This document shows positions 8,679 through 17,390 of a stretch of 64,000 nt of DNA, piece by piece. How positions within the stretch are numbered: position 1 is the stretch's first letter; each line of letters starts with the position of its first letter. The notes under the pieces were generated by a model, which was given only the letters and a program-made list of their open reading frames with translations, did no database searches and was not told the DNA's origin. Position numbers and translations under genes: made by a program. Source of the DNA: Lentisphaerota bacterium (GTDB lineage Bacteria > Verrucomicrobiota > Lentisphaeria > Victivallales > Victivallaceae); the NCBI GenBank assembly GCA_017134815.1, contig CP071032.1, positions 1,856,001-1,920,000 on the forward strand, written 5' to 3'.

Positions 8679-8768
8679 ATGGGTAACCTGAAAAAGAAAC
8701 GTCGCAAAAAAATCGCCAAGCATAAGCGGAAAAAACAGCTCAAGGCGATGCGTCATAAGAACAAATAA
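8679..8768 (+). CDS. Small basic AURKAIP1/COX24-domain (mS38-like) ribosomal protein
   Basis: 29 codons, MGNLKKKRRKKIAKHKRKK then QLKAMRHKNK. The sequence matches the very short Lys/Arg-rich AURKAIP1/COX24 family (DUF1713), related to mitochondrial mS38 and to small bacterial accessory proteins of the ribosome decoding centre; the KKRRKKIxKHK...RHK pattern is diagnostic. It probably binds 16S rRNA in the small subunit. AAGGGCAAACCA precedes the ATG, and a strong terminator follows 28 bases downstream, so it is a monocistronic unit. It is easily missed by gene callers because of its length. Family assignment is by pattern recognition and is fairly confident. Confidence 0.82.
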   Translation: MGNLKKKRRKKIAKHKRKKQLKAMRHKNK

Positions 8769-8796
8769 TCAGCATTACAGCTGGTTTTATGGTCAG

Positions 8797-8838
8797 CCCT
8801 CTTGCTTAAGTTTTCGAGCAAGGGGGTTGAATTTTTTT
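8797..8838 (+). terminator. Rho-independent terminator of the mS38-like gene
   Basis: Ten-bp stem CCCTCTTGCT/AGCAAGGGGG (one G-T pair) with a nine-base loop, then TTGAA and seven T residues. Confidence 0.8.
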
Positions 8839-8864
8839 AACACAAAAAAGGGGGAGACTTTTCT

Positions 8865-10601
8865 GTGAAAACAACAGCATTATTCCTGTTGTCAGGTGCT
8901 GTTTTATGTATTCACGCCGCTGCGGCTGAGCTTAGCTCTGACCAGCTTAACCGGCAGAATCGTCCGGATTTGACATTCAATCTTCCCGCAGAAGACCAGC
9001 AGCAGATAGCGGCGTTGAGCTCCTTCGGCACTGCCATGCTCAGCAATGAGCGGAAATCCAAAATAAAATGGCTGCTCAGTACTATTGATGCAGACCCTTC
9101 AAAAGTTTTCGTACTGAAAGCACTGCTGAAAAACTTTAATGACAAGAAGTCTACCCGCCAATACATTCCAGAACTTGTTAAAACAGCCAGACGCCATCCC
9201 CAAGCCCTGCCGTTAAATCTGGCAGCACTGGCTCTGTCAAGTCAAATCAACACACCGGCTGAACGCCGCAGTCTTGCCGCAAACTGTCTGAACGCCAATG
9301 CTCCTGAACAACTGAATAATACTGAATTCAGGATTTATGCCAATATCGCGGCAATACTCTGCTCACTTTATACTAAAGACGATATGTATAAACAAGCAGA
9401 TGAAATGCTGGATCGGTTGTTGAAGCATCCTGAGACAAAAAGTAATATGACAATTTTAAAGGCTGCAGCATTACTTTACAGCAAGGCAGCAAGGAACAGC
9501 TCAAAAGAACGCCGCTTTCTAGGGTTAATGTCCAGCCCGGCTGCAATTTACGCTGAAAAAAAAGAACTGGCTATTTCACTTTTTGAAAAAATTCCGGCAG
9601 CTGGACAAAAGATCAAGGAAGTTCGTAAAACAGTGGACTTCTGGAATGAACTTGACAAGCCGGATCGAGCTGAAGGCATTATTCTCAGGTTCCTCAGCTA
9701 TAACCCGAAAAGCACTGCAGCCAAATTGCTGCTGATTTCATTATATAATAATAATAACCGCCGTCCTGAAGCAATTCTGCTGCAGGAGCAGATGTGCCTG
9801 GAGTTTCCATCTGACTTCAACTACTTCAGGCTTGGCGCTATTTCTTATGATGCCCAGTACTATTTCAACACTATTACGGCACTTAACTGGTGTATGCTGA
9901 AAAACCCGGACAATGCCAGAGCTGTCGGATTAATGGCCCTGGCCTGCTACATGAATTCACAGCCAGAACAAGCGCTTTGCCAACTCAAACGCAGCAAAGG
10001 GTTATCACAGTTTGATTATCTGCGCCTGTCCTGCCTGGCAGCAATGGGCAAATACCGGGAAGCTTTTGCATTATTCAGACTTATTATGGAAAAAACCGGT
10101 CTAGAAAAACTTTCTGACACCCTGATTTTTGCTGGACTGGGACTGGCGGAAAAAGTTGACAAACTTGAAACCGTCAAAGCGCTGGCAACCGCCTGCATTG
10201 CCAGAAAACAGCTTTCCCCGGAACTGGCAAACGCTGCTGGCTATACTTGTGCAAATAACAATATTATGCTGGACACGGCTGAGAAGCTGCTGAGGTTCGC
10301 GCTGAAAAGTAAACCGGGATCAAAAGAAATTCTTGACAGTATGGCCTGGCTTGAATATCGCAAGGGTAACTATAAAGCTGCTGCCGTTTACATCAGAAAA
10401 TCTCTGGCTCAATGTGGAAAATACCCGAACCCTGAAATTAATATCCACGCCGGTGACATATACTACAAACTCGAAAAACCGCTAAAGGCATTGCGGCACT
10501 GGAAAGCGGCGCTGCAGGTTTATTCTCGAGATACTAATGCCGAGGCTGTAAAGGCAAAAATAGCGAAAACTGAAGCCGAAATGAAATATAATCAAGATTA
10601 A
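8865..10601 (+). CDS. Secreted tetratricopeptide-repeat protein
   Basis: 578 residues starting at GTG preceded by GGGGGAGA. An N-terminal signal peptide (MKTTALFLLSGAVLCIHAAAA) has a likely cut after AAA. The rest is helical, with TPR-like repeats: clear examples near the C-terminus are 'ILDSMAWLEYRKGNYKAAAVYIRKSL' and 'INIHAGDIYYKLEKPLKALRHWKAAL', each with the W/L/G/Y/A/A/P-like pattern, and 'NYFRLGAISYDAQYYFNTITALNWCML' in the middle. It is probably a periplasmic or outer-membrane-associated scaffold, as are many PVC TPR proteins. No enzymatic motif. The AEC transporter gene follows 36 bases later on the same strand, without an obvious functional link. Confidence 0.75.
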   Translation: MKTTALFLLSGAVLCIHAAAAELSSDQLNRQNRPDLTFNLPAEDQQQIAALSSFGTAMLSNERKSKIKWLLSTIDADPSKVFVLKALLKNFNDKKSTRQYIPELVKTARRHPQALPLNLAALALSSQINTPAERRSLAANCLNANAPEQLNNTEFRIYANIAAILCSLYTKDDMYKQADEMLDRLLKHPETKSNMTILKAAALLYSKAARNSSKERRFLGLMSSPAAIYAEKKELAISLFEKIPAAGQKIKEVRKTVDFWNELDKPDRAEGIILRFLSYNPKSTAAKLLLISLYNNNNRRPEAILLQEQMCLEFPSDFNYFRLGAISYDAQYYFNTITALNWCMLKNPDNARAVGLMALACYMNSQPEQALCQLKRSKGLSQFDYLRLSCLAAMGKYREAFALFRLIMEKTGLEKLSDTLIFAGLGLAEKVDKLETVKALATACIARKQLSPELANAAGYTCANNNIMLDTAEKLLRFALKSKPGSKEILDSMAWLEYRKGNYKAAAVYIRKSLAQCGKYPNPEINIHAGDIYYKLEKPLKALRHWKAALQVYSRDTNAEAVKAKIAKTEAEMKYNQD

Positions 10602-10637
10602 CCAGGACTTAAAGCATTCGCTTTACAGATAGTTGTG

Positions 10638-11669
10638 ATGGATAAATTTTTTGAACTGCTGCCTTATTCGATCAAAGCCGTTGCTTCTATTTTTCTAATA
10701 GCTGCAGCCGGAACGATACTGGTTAGATATAAAATATTAAGTCAAAACTCCCTGCAAGTTATCAGCCGACTGGTTTTTATCCTGTTCCTGCCAGCGCTGC
10801 TTTTCACAAAAGTAGCGTCATCCGTTACAATATACCGGCTGCAGGAATACTGGATTTTCCCTGTAAGCTGCGTCATAATTTTAATATCCGGCACCCTTAC
10901 CGGGCTCTTGCTGGTCAAAATTTTCAAACCTAAGGAATTCATCAAAAACGGGGTTGCCGCCGCTGTCGGATTCGGAAACTCCAGCTATGTTCCAATCACC
11001 TTGATGCTCGCTGTAACCACAGTTTTTCCGGTTTTCAACCAGCACCCCGGCAATGCTGATGCCGCAATCACTTTTATTTCAGTCTATCTGCTTGGATACT
11101 CGCCGCTGTTCTGGACTGTCGGCTACTCAATGATCAGCGGTAATAAAATGTCAGAGCTCTCACTGCGCAAGGTGTTAACGCCACCGGTGACAGCCATGCT
11201 GCTGGGGCTGACAGTGGGACTGATTCCGCCACTCAAAAACCTGTTCTGCTCAAGTGACAGTCTGCTTTTTCCGCTATTCAATGCCACTGAAGTCATTTCC
11301 ATGGCAACAGTTCCTTGTGCCCTGCTGGTTCTGGGCGGCAATCTGGCGAACGGCCCGACCGCTGGAATTATCAACAAACGCACGATCTTCAGCGTGATTG
11401 TCACTAAACTCATAGTCTTCCCGGCAGTTGCAATTCTTTATGTACTGTTTTTGCGTAAAACCGGATTAATGCCGGCAAGCCTGCTGACCGCTTTAGTGCT
11501 GGTAATAGAGGCTGGTTCCCCACCGGCAACCAACCTGATAGTAATGACATCTCTGATAAAGCCGGAAATGGAAAAAGGTCTGGCTACTCTGCTGTTCTGG
11601 TGCTATCTGGCTTCAATATTTACTCTGACCGCAGTCATTCTAACTACAGTCTGGATATTCGGCTATTGA
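10638..11669 (+). CDS. AEC (auxin efflux carrier) family transporter
   Basis: 343 residues with about ten membrane helices in two halves, typical of the AEC/PIN-like permease family: helix 1 'AVASIFLIAAAGTILVRYKIL', the G-F-G-N-S-S-Y-V-P motif near residue 113 equivalent to the crossing region of PIN-like folds, and the second-half 'ALLVLGGNLANG' and 'EAGSPPATNLIVM'. The family exports organic anions or, in bacteria, malonate/malate-like acids; the substrate here is unknown. The start is GTG-ATG; ATG at 10638 was chosen, with no strong ribosome site. The gene ends overlapping the convergent recD end by seven bases, with no terminator between. Confidence 0.82.
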   Translation: MDKFFELLPYSIKAVASIFLIAAAGTILVRYKILSQNSLQVISRLVFILFLPALLFTKVASSVTIYRLQEYWIFPVSCVIILISGTLTGLLLVKIFKPKEFIKNGVAAAVGFGNSSYVPITLMLAVTTVFPVFNQHPGNADAAITFISVYLLGYSPLFWTVGYSMISGNKMSELSLRKVLTPPVTAMLLGLTVGLIPPLKNLFCSSDSLLFPLFNATEVISMATVPCALLVLGGNLANGPTAGIINKRTIFSVIVTKLIVFPAVAILYVLFLRKTGLMPASLLTALVLVIEAGSPPATNLIVMTSLIKPEMEKGLATLLFWCYLASIFTLTAVILTTVWIFGY

Positions 11670-13618
11670 TTTACCAATGCACTCTGCAGATTTGAACATC
11701 GACTGGTCGGAGTCATTAAAGCAGCAGTCAGTAATTCAGCATCGGCCCAGATGACAGCGCGCTTTTCCGCCCGGGTAATAGCAGTATAAATCATTTCCCG
11801 TGTCAACAGCGGAGATTCGCTGTCCGGGGTTATCACCAGAATATGCTGGAATCCAGAGCCTTGAGACTTATGAACAGTCAAGGCATAGGCAGAACTGAAT
11901 GAGGGAATAATTCCAAGTTCAAAACAGCGAAATTCGGCTCCCTCCTCCAAAGGCGGGAAAAATGCCTTCAAAGTACCATCCTCTGCTGTCCAGACCATAC
12001 CGGTATCTCCGTTATAAAGCCGCATCGCATGACAATTTTCATTAATTATCAACGGCTTTCCGTGATAGAACTCCCGGCCGCTTGAAATTTCATACATGTG
12101 GCGTTCAAGTATTCTGTTTATGTTGTGGACTCCGTAAAAACCACGGCGGTGCACGCATAAAAATCGGAACTTGTTGAACATTTCATAAGCCGTCCTGACA
12201 TCCTTGTGCTTATGATAATCAGCAAACCTGTGTGACTGCCCGCCAAAGTCGACTTGCATTTCATTAAAATACTCTACTACAGCGCGTTCAAACTTCTGTT
12301 CCTGCCAGACAGGTAGACTTTCCAGCGCAATTTCACCGGTTTTGTCCGATCTCATGGCATGTATAATTCGCTCAACCTCGATTAATTCGGCATTTTCAGG
12401 CAGTGTCCTTACAGCAGCTGCAGCCAACCCCAGTCCACGGTTAGAGCTGAAGCGGTGATTTGACTTGAGTTCAACCACACAGTTTGCCAGAAAATCTTCA
12501 GTTTGAGCAGCAGGCTCAGGCAGTATTTCTCCGGGGCTGAAAACCTGCCGGCAGTCATCGATAAAATCACCGGTAAAACGATTCTGTCCTGCCGCCTGGC
12601 AAAAATCTTTCAGCACCATGCCGGACTCTACCGACGCCAGCTGCTGCATGTCGCCAAGCAGAATAACCTTGCAACCCTCCGGCAAAGCTGCGAATAATGC
12701 TTTCATCAAGCGCTGTGAAATCATTGAGGCTTCATCAACGATAACCACTTCAGCATTTAATAAATTGTTTTCATTGAATCTGCTGACAGTGGAACCGGGA
12801 CGGCTTCCCAGCAGGCGGTGAATTGTTGAAACCGGCAGGTTATCCAGCAGTTTTTTAATATTTTCAGAGCAGTTGAATCCTGCAAACTGGCTTTTTACAG
12901 ACTCCTGCAGTCGAGCCTGTGCTTTGCCGGTCGGAGCACAAAGCAATATCGCAGTTTCCGCATCCTGTTCCAGGACCAGCGCCGCTATTGCCGCCGCCAC
13001 TGTTGTTTTACCGGTACCGGGACCACCGCTGATTACCGTCAAGCGGTTGCGCAAGGCGGCAGCAATCGCGACCTGTTGCCAGTCTGGACGCTGGTTCATT
13101 GCTTTAAAGTATGGTGAAATTTCAGTTATTCTGCCGGTTTTGAGGCTTAAGACGTCCGGTGGCTGGCTGCACATTTTTTTAAATGACGACGCCAGCTTGC
13201 GTTCACTCAGGTAGTCCCGGTAGATATATAAAAAACTGCCGTCGAGGACCAACGGTTTAAACGGTACCTTTCCACCCTCTACAATCCCAACGGCCTTTTC
13301 AAGCAGCAAAAGTTTTTCTCTGAACTCTTTGGGAAATTCAATTCCCGATAAAAGCTTACGCAGCTCTTTCTCCTCGCCCGCACAATCATTTAAATCCGTA
13401 AACCAGCAGTTTAAATCTCCAGCGAGATTTTCCAGATTAATACAGGTGTGCTTGCGGGCTACTGTAGCATTACACACCAGAGCAGCACCGAGGAACAGAG
13501 GAAAGCTGTCCTCACAACCGGCTGTCCGGCATACAAAATCGGCAAAACTCAAATCAAGCGAGCCAAAAATACCCGGCGGCAGAGCTTTAAGTTTTCCAAT
13601 TATATATTTATCATCCAT
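11663..13618 (-). CDS. recD: RecBCD enzyme subunit RecD (5'-3' helicase)
   Basis: 651 residues, SF1B helicase. Motif I SGGPGTGKTT is near residue 200, motif II VIVDEASMIS near 293, motif III LLGDMQQLASVESG, and the C-terminal UvrD-like motifs 'YALTVHKSQGSGF' and 'MIYTAITRAEKRAVIW'. The length and N-terminal extension fit RecD (RecD1) rather than RecD2. It works with RecB and RecC in double-strand-break resection and in loading RecA. Its ATG follows GGAGGATTAAAGGGAGC and lies seven bases after the recB stop, so it is the last gene of recC-recB-recD. Confidence 0.93.
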   Translation of the reverse strand: MDDKYIIGKLKALPPGIFGSLDLSFADFVCRTAGCEDSFPLFLGAALVCNATVARKHTCINLENLAGDLNCWFTDLNDCAGEEKELRKLLSGIEFPKEFREKLLLLEKAVGIVEGGKVPFKPLVLDGSFLYIYRDYLSERKLASSFKKMCSQPPDVLSLKTGRITEISPYFKAMNQRPDWQQVAIAAALRNRLTVISGGPGTGKTTVAAAIAALVLEQDAETAILLCAPTGKAQARLQESVKSQFAGFNCSENIKKLLDNLPVSTIHRLLGSRPGSTVSRFNENNLLNAEVVIVDEASMISQRLMKALFAALPEGCKVILLGDMQQLASVESGMVLKDFCQAAGQNRFTGDFIDDCRQVFSPGEILPEPAAQTEDFLANCVVELKSNHRFSSNRGLGLAAAAVRTLPENAELIEVERIIHAMRSDKTGEIALESLPVWQEQKFERAVVEYFNEMQVDFGGQSHRFADYHKHKDVRTAYEMFNKFRFLCVHRRGFYGVHNINRILERHMYEISSGREFYHGKPLIINENCHAMRLYNGDTGMVWTAEDGTLKAFFPPLEEGAEFRCFELGIIPSFSSAYALTVHKSQGSGFQHILVITPDSESPLLTREMIYTAITRAEKRAVIWADAELLTAALMTPTSRCSNLQSALVNQ

Positions 13619-13625
13619 GCTCCCT

Positions 13626-16600
13626 TTAATCCTCCAAATGCGCCGGAAAAATACTTTCCAGCATTTGCAATGCAGCCGATGGCGGCTTTAGACTGTAAAC
13701 ACCAAACTCAGCGGTTTCCTCCATAATTCCACGAACATAAAGGTAAAAAACACCGCCGAAATGCTTCTGGTAATCATAACCGTTTATCCGGGTCTTAAGA
13801 TACTTGTCAAGCGCCAGCGTATATATTGCCGCCTGCAGCAGATAATTGCTTTCAAACATACTCTCTGCCAGAGTGTCCTGGCGGTAATCTGTAAACCCGG
13901 AACCGAGGTTGTTAGTTTTCCAGTCAATTATGTAATAGCAGCCTTTGTACTCAAAAACGAGGTCTATAAGCCCGTTCATAAAACCATAAAGCGGCTGACT
14001 GCCAGAAGCTGTTGATAAATTGCCTTCCTGCCCTGCCAGCAATTCAATCAAGCAGTTTATCTGCTTATAATCAATCCGTTCTGCAACAGGAAAGTAGAAC
14101 TCCATTTCCGGCAGATGACTGCCGGCCGGAAGATCGCATAACCTGAAATTTCCGTCCTTTCCCGGCAGCGGACAGCGCAATACATTCTGCAGCATGTCGC
14201 ACACCTGCCACCGACGTTTCTGCAATGCCTGCCGGAAAATTTCAGTTCCGCGAGCCCCTTCAACTCTCCCCATCGCAACCAGACGTTCATCAATTAATGC
14301 TTTTACTTCAGGGCATTCATGCCACCTGTCGTTGGCAATCAGAGAAAAATCGATCTTTTCAAAAATCTGATGAATGCAGTCTCCGGACACCGGCCCGCCG
14401 GGAAAATCCCCCAGCGGCAACTGCTTTGAACTGACTGCCGGCGGCAGCTCTGCTGCTGATTCATTATCAGGCTCATCATCTGCCCCGGGCCTGACCTCAC
14501 CCTGAAGGTGAGAGCCAGCAGTTAATGCAGTAAAACTCAAAATTCCCCAGTCTCGGACAAAAGATCTGATGGCTGGCGGATCATTCAACTGCCTATTTTC
14601 ACTCCTGCTTAAAACATTTGCCGAATCCATCCTGGCTTTGCAAAAAGCAATTCTCCCGCAAGCCCGCCATTTATGCAATTGACGTCTGGTGTCCGGCTTG
14701 CGCTTTTTATACAGCTCCTCAAGTTCATCATCCGAATAAGCCCCGGCCAAATAAGCCAGAGCCGAATCCTCAGTATTCTTGATGCTGCCGAAAGTAAAAC
14801 TGCAGTAGTTTCCTGCCCGGGTCAGCGCAACATATACAAGCCGGATATTCTCTGCAAGCTGTTCGCGGCGGTATGCCCGACAGTGCGATTCAAGCTGTCC
14901 GCCGTCGATTCCAAATTCGAAATATTGCTTGTAATCCCCTGACTCATCTCTTTCATGAAAGAAAAAGTCCAGCTCTTTTTTACTGCTGCCCGGTAAACAG
15001 CCACGCTTCCAGAGACTGGTACAAAAAACAATTGGGAACTGCAGCCCCTTGCTTTTATGGGCCGTCATTATTTTGACCGCCTTTTCATCACTCTCCAGGC
15101 GACGCTCATGTTCAGTACCTGCCTCAGGCTCGGTCATACGGCGTCTGAGCCAGGAAGTTAAAGCAGACGGTCCAAGCCGCTGCCGGCTTTCTACTTTATG
15201 CAGAAGTTCTCCCAGATGCAGCAAGTCAGTAATACAGCGCTCCCCTTGTGGAGCTGACAGCAGCTGTGCCCGGACATCACATCTTACTCTGCATTGGACA
15301 CGCGGCTTAAGCAGTTCATAAAAGAACCTGATAAACCCGTGTTCCTGCCAAACCTTCAGCAGCAGAAAGAAAAATTCCTGCCAGGGCTCAAGCAGTTCAT
15401 TATCGGCGGCCAGCATGTATAATTCCTCATAAGTGAAACCAAACGATTTTGCAGCCAGCGCAGTCAAAACCCGGCGTGGCTCCCGGGGTTCTTCTGTTGC
15501 GGCCATGATATGCAGCAGCTCTGCCGCAGCCTGCTGTGCTTCAAAAATATTTCCCGTATTCTGCAGCACTGCAGGAATACCTCTTTCAGCCAGCATAGCA
15601 CATATTTTCTGAGCTTCTGCATTGGTGTCGGTCAAAACGGCAATATCCCGGGGCTCCACCGGGCACCACCGCCCGGTTTCGTCTTCAAAACGCGCGCCGG
15701 GCAACCCGGCTTCATTATTTGTTCCGGCTGATTTCAGGATGAAACTAATTTCACTGCAAACTGCCGCTCTGGAAATATCATAGGCCGCAGTCTTGTTGAC
15801 TGCCTGCCCGTCCGGACTGTTAATTTCAAGAATTCGTAACGGCTTCTCAGCCACATCTGTCCCTTCAATGATCAATTTCCGCTGAGTACGCCCGGCTGTA
15901 GCCGGAATATAGCCGATTGAATTTTCAATAAACGGGTTTTCCAGATCAAAAACCGTATTAAATGCTTCGAGAAGCTCCGGACTGGAACGGAAGTTATGGC
16001 TCAGGGTGGAACGACTCGTTACGGGCAGCTGTTCAGCGACCTGCAAGTATGAATAAATATCTGCACCCCGAAACTGATAAATGGACTGTTTCGGGTCACC
16101 AACCATAATCATCAATGCTTCAGAATGATTGAAAGTACGCTCAAAGATTCTGAATTGCAGTGGATCAGTGTCCTGAAATTCGTCAATCAAAACTACCGGA
16201 TAACGACGCCGAACGCGGGAGCGAAAGTCAGGACAGTCTTCCACTGCCCTGAACATGCCGAGCAGCAAGTCATCAAAAGCCTGGACTCCGGCTGCAGTTT
16301 TTTTCTGCTCCAGAGCTCCGCCCTTCAGGGCAAATTCTATAAAGTCAAGTCGCAAAGCGATCAGGTATTCACTGACTACAAACCGGAAGCTGTCTATTCT
16401 TCCAAATATTTCCATCAGGTCAGCCGGCATCTCACCCTTAACGGGGTTTTTATCCTTTACCCCTTGCCAGGCAGCTCCTTTCAACTTTACCCCGCTGCAT
16501 AAATCCGCTTTCTTTAAGCCACAGCAACAGCCGAGCAGAGCTGCCAGGTCCTGACTCCGCAGCATATTAACCAGTCTGGTTATGGCAAGACGGGCTTTTT

Positions 16601-17390
16601 TCTTGAAATTATCCGCATTTTCATTCAGCAGAGAAACAACTTCAGGCCGACTGCAGTACTTCAACAGTTCCTGCCAGTTTTCGTTCAAATTTTTTTCCGC
16701 TTTGTCCAGCGGCAGGTTATCAACCGCAATTTCCACCAGAGGAGAGCCTTTTAACTGCCGCAACGCACGACAGAAAACGTCAACATTAACGCCGCAGGTT
16801 GCAGCCAGTGCTGCATAAAACTTCCTATCAGGAGCATAAAAGCTGCGTCGCCAGTAATCATGAGCAGTTTCATCCAGATAGCTTGATTCATCTTCGGTAA
16901 GTTCCAGGTCAAAGCGCAATCCGCTCTCAAACGCGAATTCACTCAGCATCTTTGAACAAAAGCCGTGGATAGTGGAAATTGCTGACTCGTCAAAACTCAG
17001 GAGCGCCATTCTGAGCCTCATCTGGGCAATATGAATTTTTTCGGCAGGCGACAACCTGAATTTTTCCAGGAAATCACGCAAGACCCTGGCGGCAATTGAA
17101 TTATCTTCTTCAAGGCTTTCGCGATCATTGCGCAGCAAATGCAAAGCTCTGGATATATTATCCCTGACCCGCTGGATAAGCTCCGAGGTAGCAGCTTCGG
17201 TAAATGTAACAACCAGAATCTCCTGCAGGGTTATTTCCCTGCTTTCACCATCACTCGTCGTTATTCCTTCAAGCAGCAGCCGCAGCACCAGATTTTCCAG
17301 TGTGGTTGTTTTTCCGGTCCCGGCACTAGCCTCGATCAGCAGTTGATCCCCTTGACGCAATGGCTGTTCCAACAGATTGAATTCAAACAT
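13626..17390 (-). CDS. recB: RecBCD enzyme subunit RecB (helicase-nuclease)
   Basis: About 1254 residues. UvrD-type helicase motifs in order: Walker A EASAGTGKTTT near residue 18, AISTIHGFC, LIDEFQDTDPLQ, VGDPKQSIYQFRGADIY, LSHNFRSSPELL, MTAHKSKGLQFPIVFC, VYVALTRAGNY. The C-terminal RecB nuclease domain has GDCIHQIFE, GLIDLVFEY and DWKTNN (the D-x18-DxK metal site), then QAAIYTLAL. Both 3'-5' translocation and DNA cleavage should therefore be active. The start MFEFNLLEQ at 17390 is preferred because GGAGG lies five bases upstream; it overlaps the recC stop by eight bases, indicating translational coupling. Confidence 0.95.
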   Translation of the reverse strand: MFEFNLLEQPLRQGDQLLIEASAGTGKTTTLENLVLRLLLEGITTSDGESREITLQEILVVTFTEAATSELIQRVRDNISRALHLLRNDRESLEEDNSIAARVLRDFLEKFRLSPAEKIHIAQMRLRMALLSFDESAISTIHGFCSKMLSEFAFESGLRFDLELTEDESSYLDETAHDYWRRSFYAPDRKFYAALAATCGVNVDVFCRALRQLKGSPLVEIAVDNLPLDKAEKNLNENWQELLKYCSRPEVVSLLNENADNFKKKARLAITRLVNMLRSQDLAALLGCCCGLKKADLCSGVKLKGAAWQGVKDKNPVKGEMPADLMEIFGRIDSFRFVVSEYLIALRLDFIEFALKGGALEQKKTAAGVQAFDDLLLGMFRAVEDCPDFRSRVRRRYPVVLIDEFQDTDPLQFRIFERTFNHSEALMIMVGDPKQSIYQFRGADIYSYLQVAEQLPVTSRSTLSHNFRSSPELLEAFNTVFDLENPFIENSIGYIPATAGRTQRKLIIEGTDVAEKPLRILEINSPDGQAVNKTAAYDISRAAVCSEISFILKSAGTNNEAGLPGARFEDETGRWCPVEPRDIAVLTDTNAEAQKICAMLAERGIPAVLQNTGNIFEAQQAAAELLHIMAATEEPREPRRVLTALAAKSFGFTYEELYMLAADNELLEPWQEFFFLLLKVWQEHGFIRFFYELLKPRVQCRVRCDVRAQLLSAPQGERCITDLLHLGELLHKVESRQRLGPSALTSWLRRRMTEPEAGTEHERRLESDEKAVKIMTAHKSKGLQFPIVFCTSLWKRGCLPGSSKKELDFFFHERDESGDYKQYFEFGIDGGQLESHCRAYRREQLAENIRLVYVALTRAGNYCSFTFGSIKNTEDSALAYLAGAYSDDELEELYKKRKPDTRRQLHKWRACGRIAFCKARMDSANVLSRSENRQLNDPPAIRSFVRDWGILSFTALTAGSHLQGEVRPGADDEPDNESAAELPPAVSSKQLPLGDFPGGPVSGDCIHQIFEKIDFSLIANDRWHECPEVKALIDERLVAMGRVEGARGTEIFRQALQKRRWQVCDMLQNVLRCPLPGKDGNFRLCDLPAGSHLPEMEFYFPVAERIDYKQINCLIELLAGQEGNLSTASGSQPLYGFMNGLIDLVFEYKGCYYIIDWKTNNLGSGFTDYRQDTLAESMFESNYLLQAAIYTLALDKYLKTRINGYDYQKHFGGVFYLYVRGIMEETAEFGVYSLKPPSAALQMLESIFPAHLED

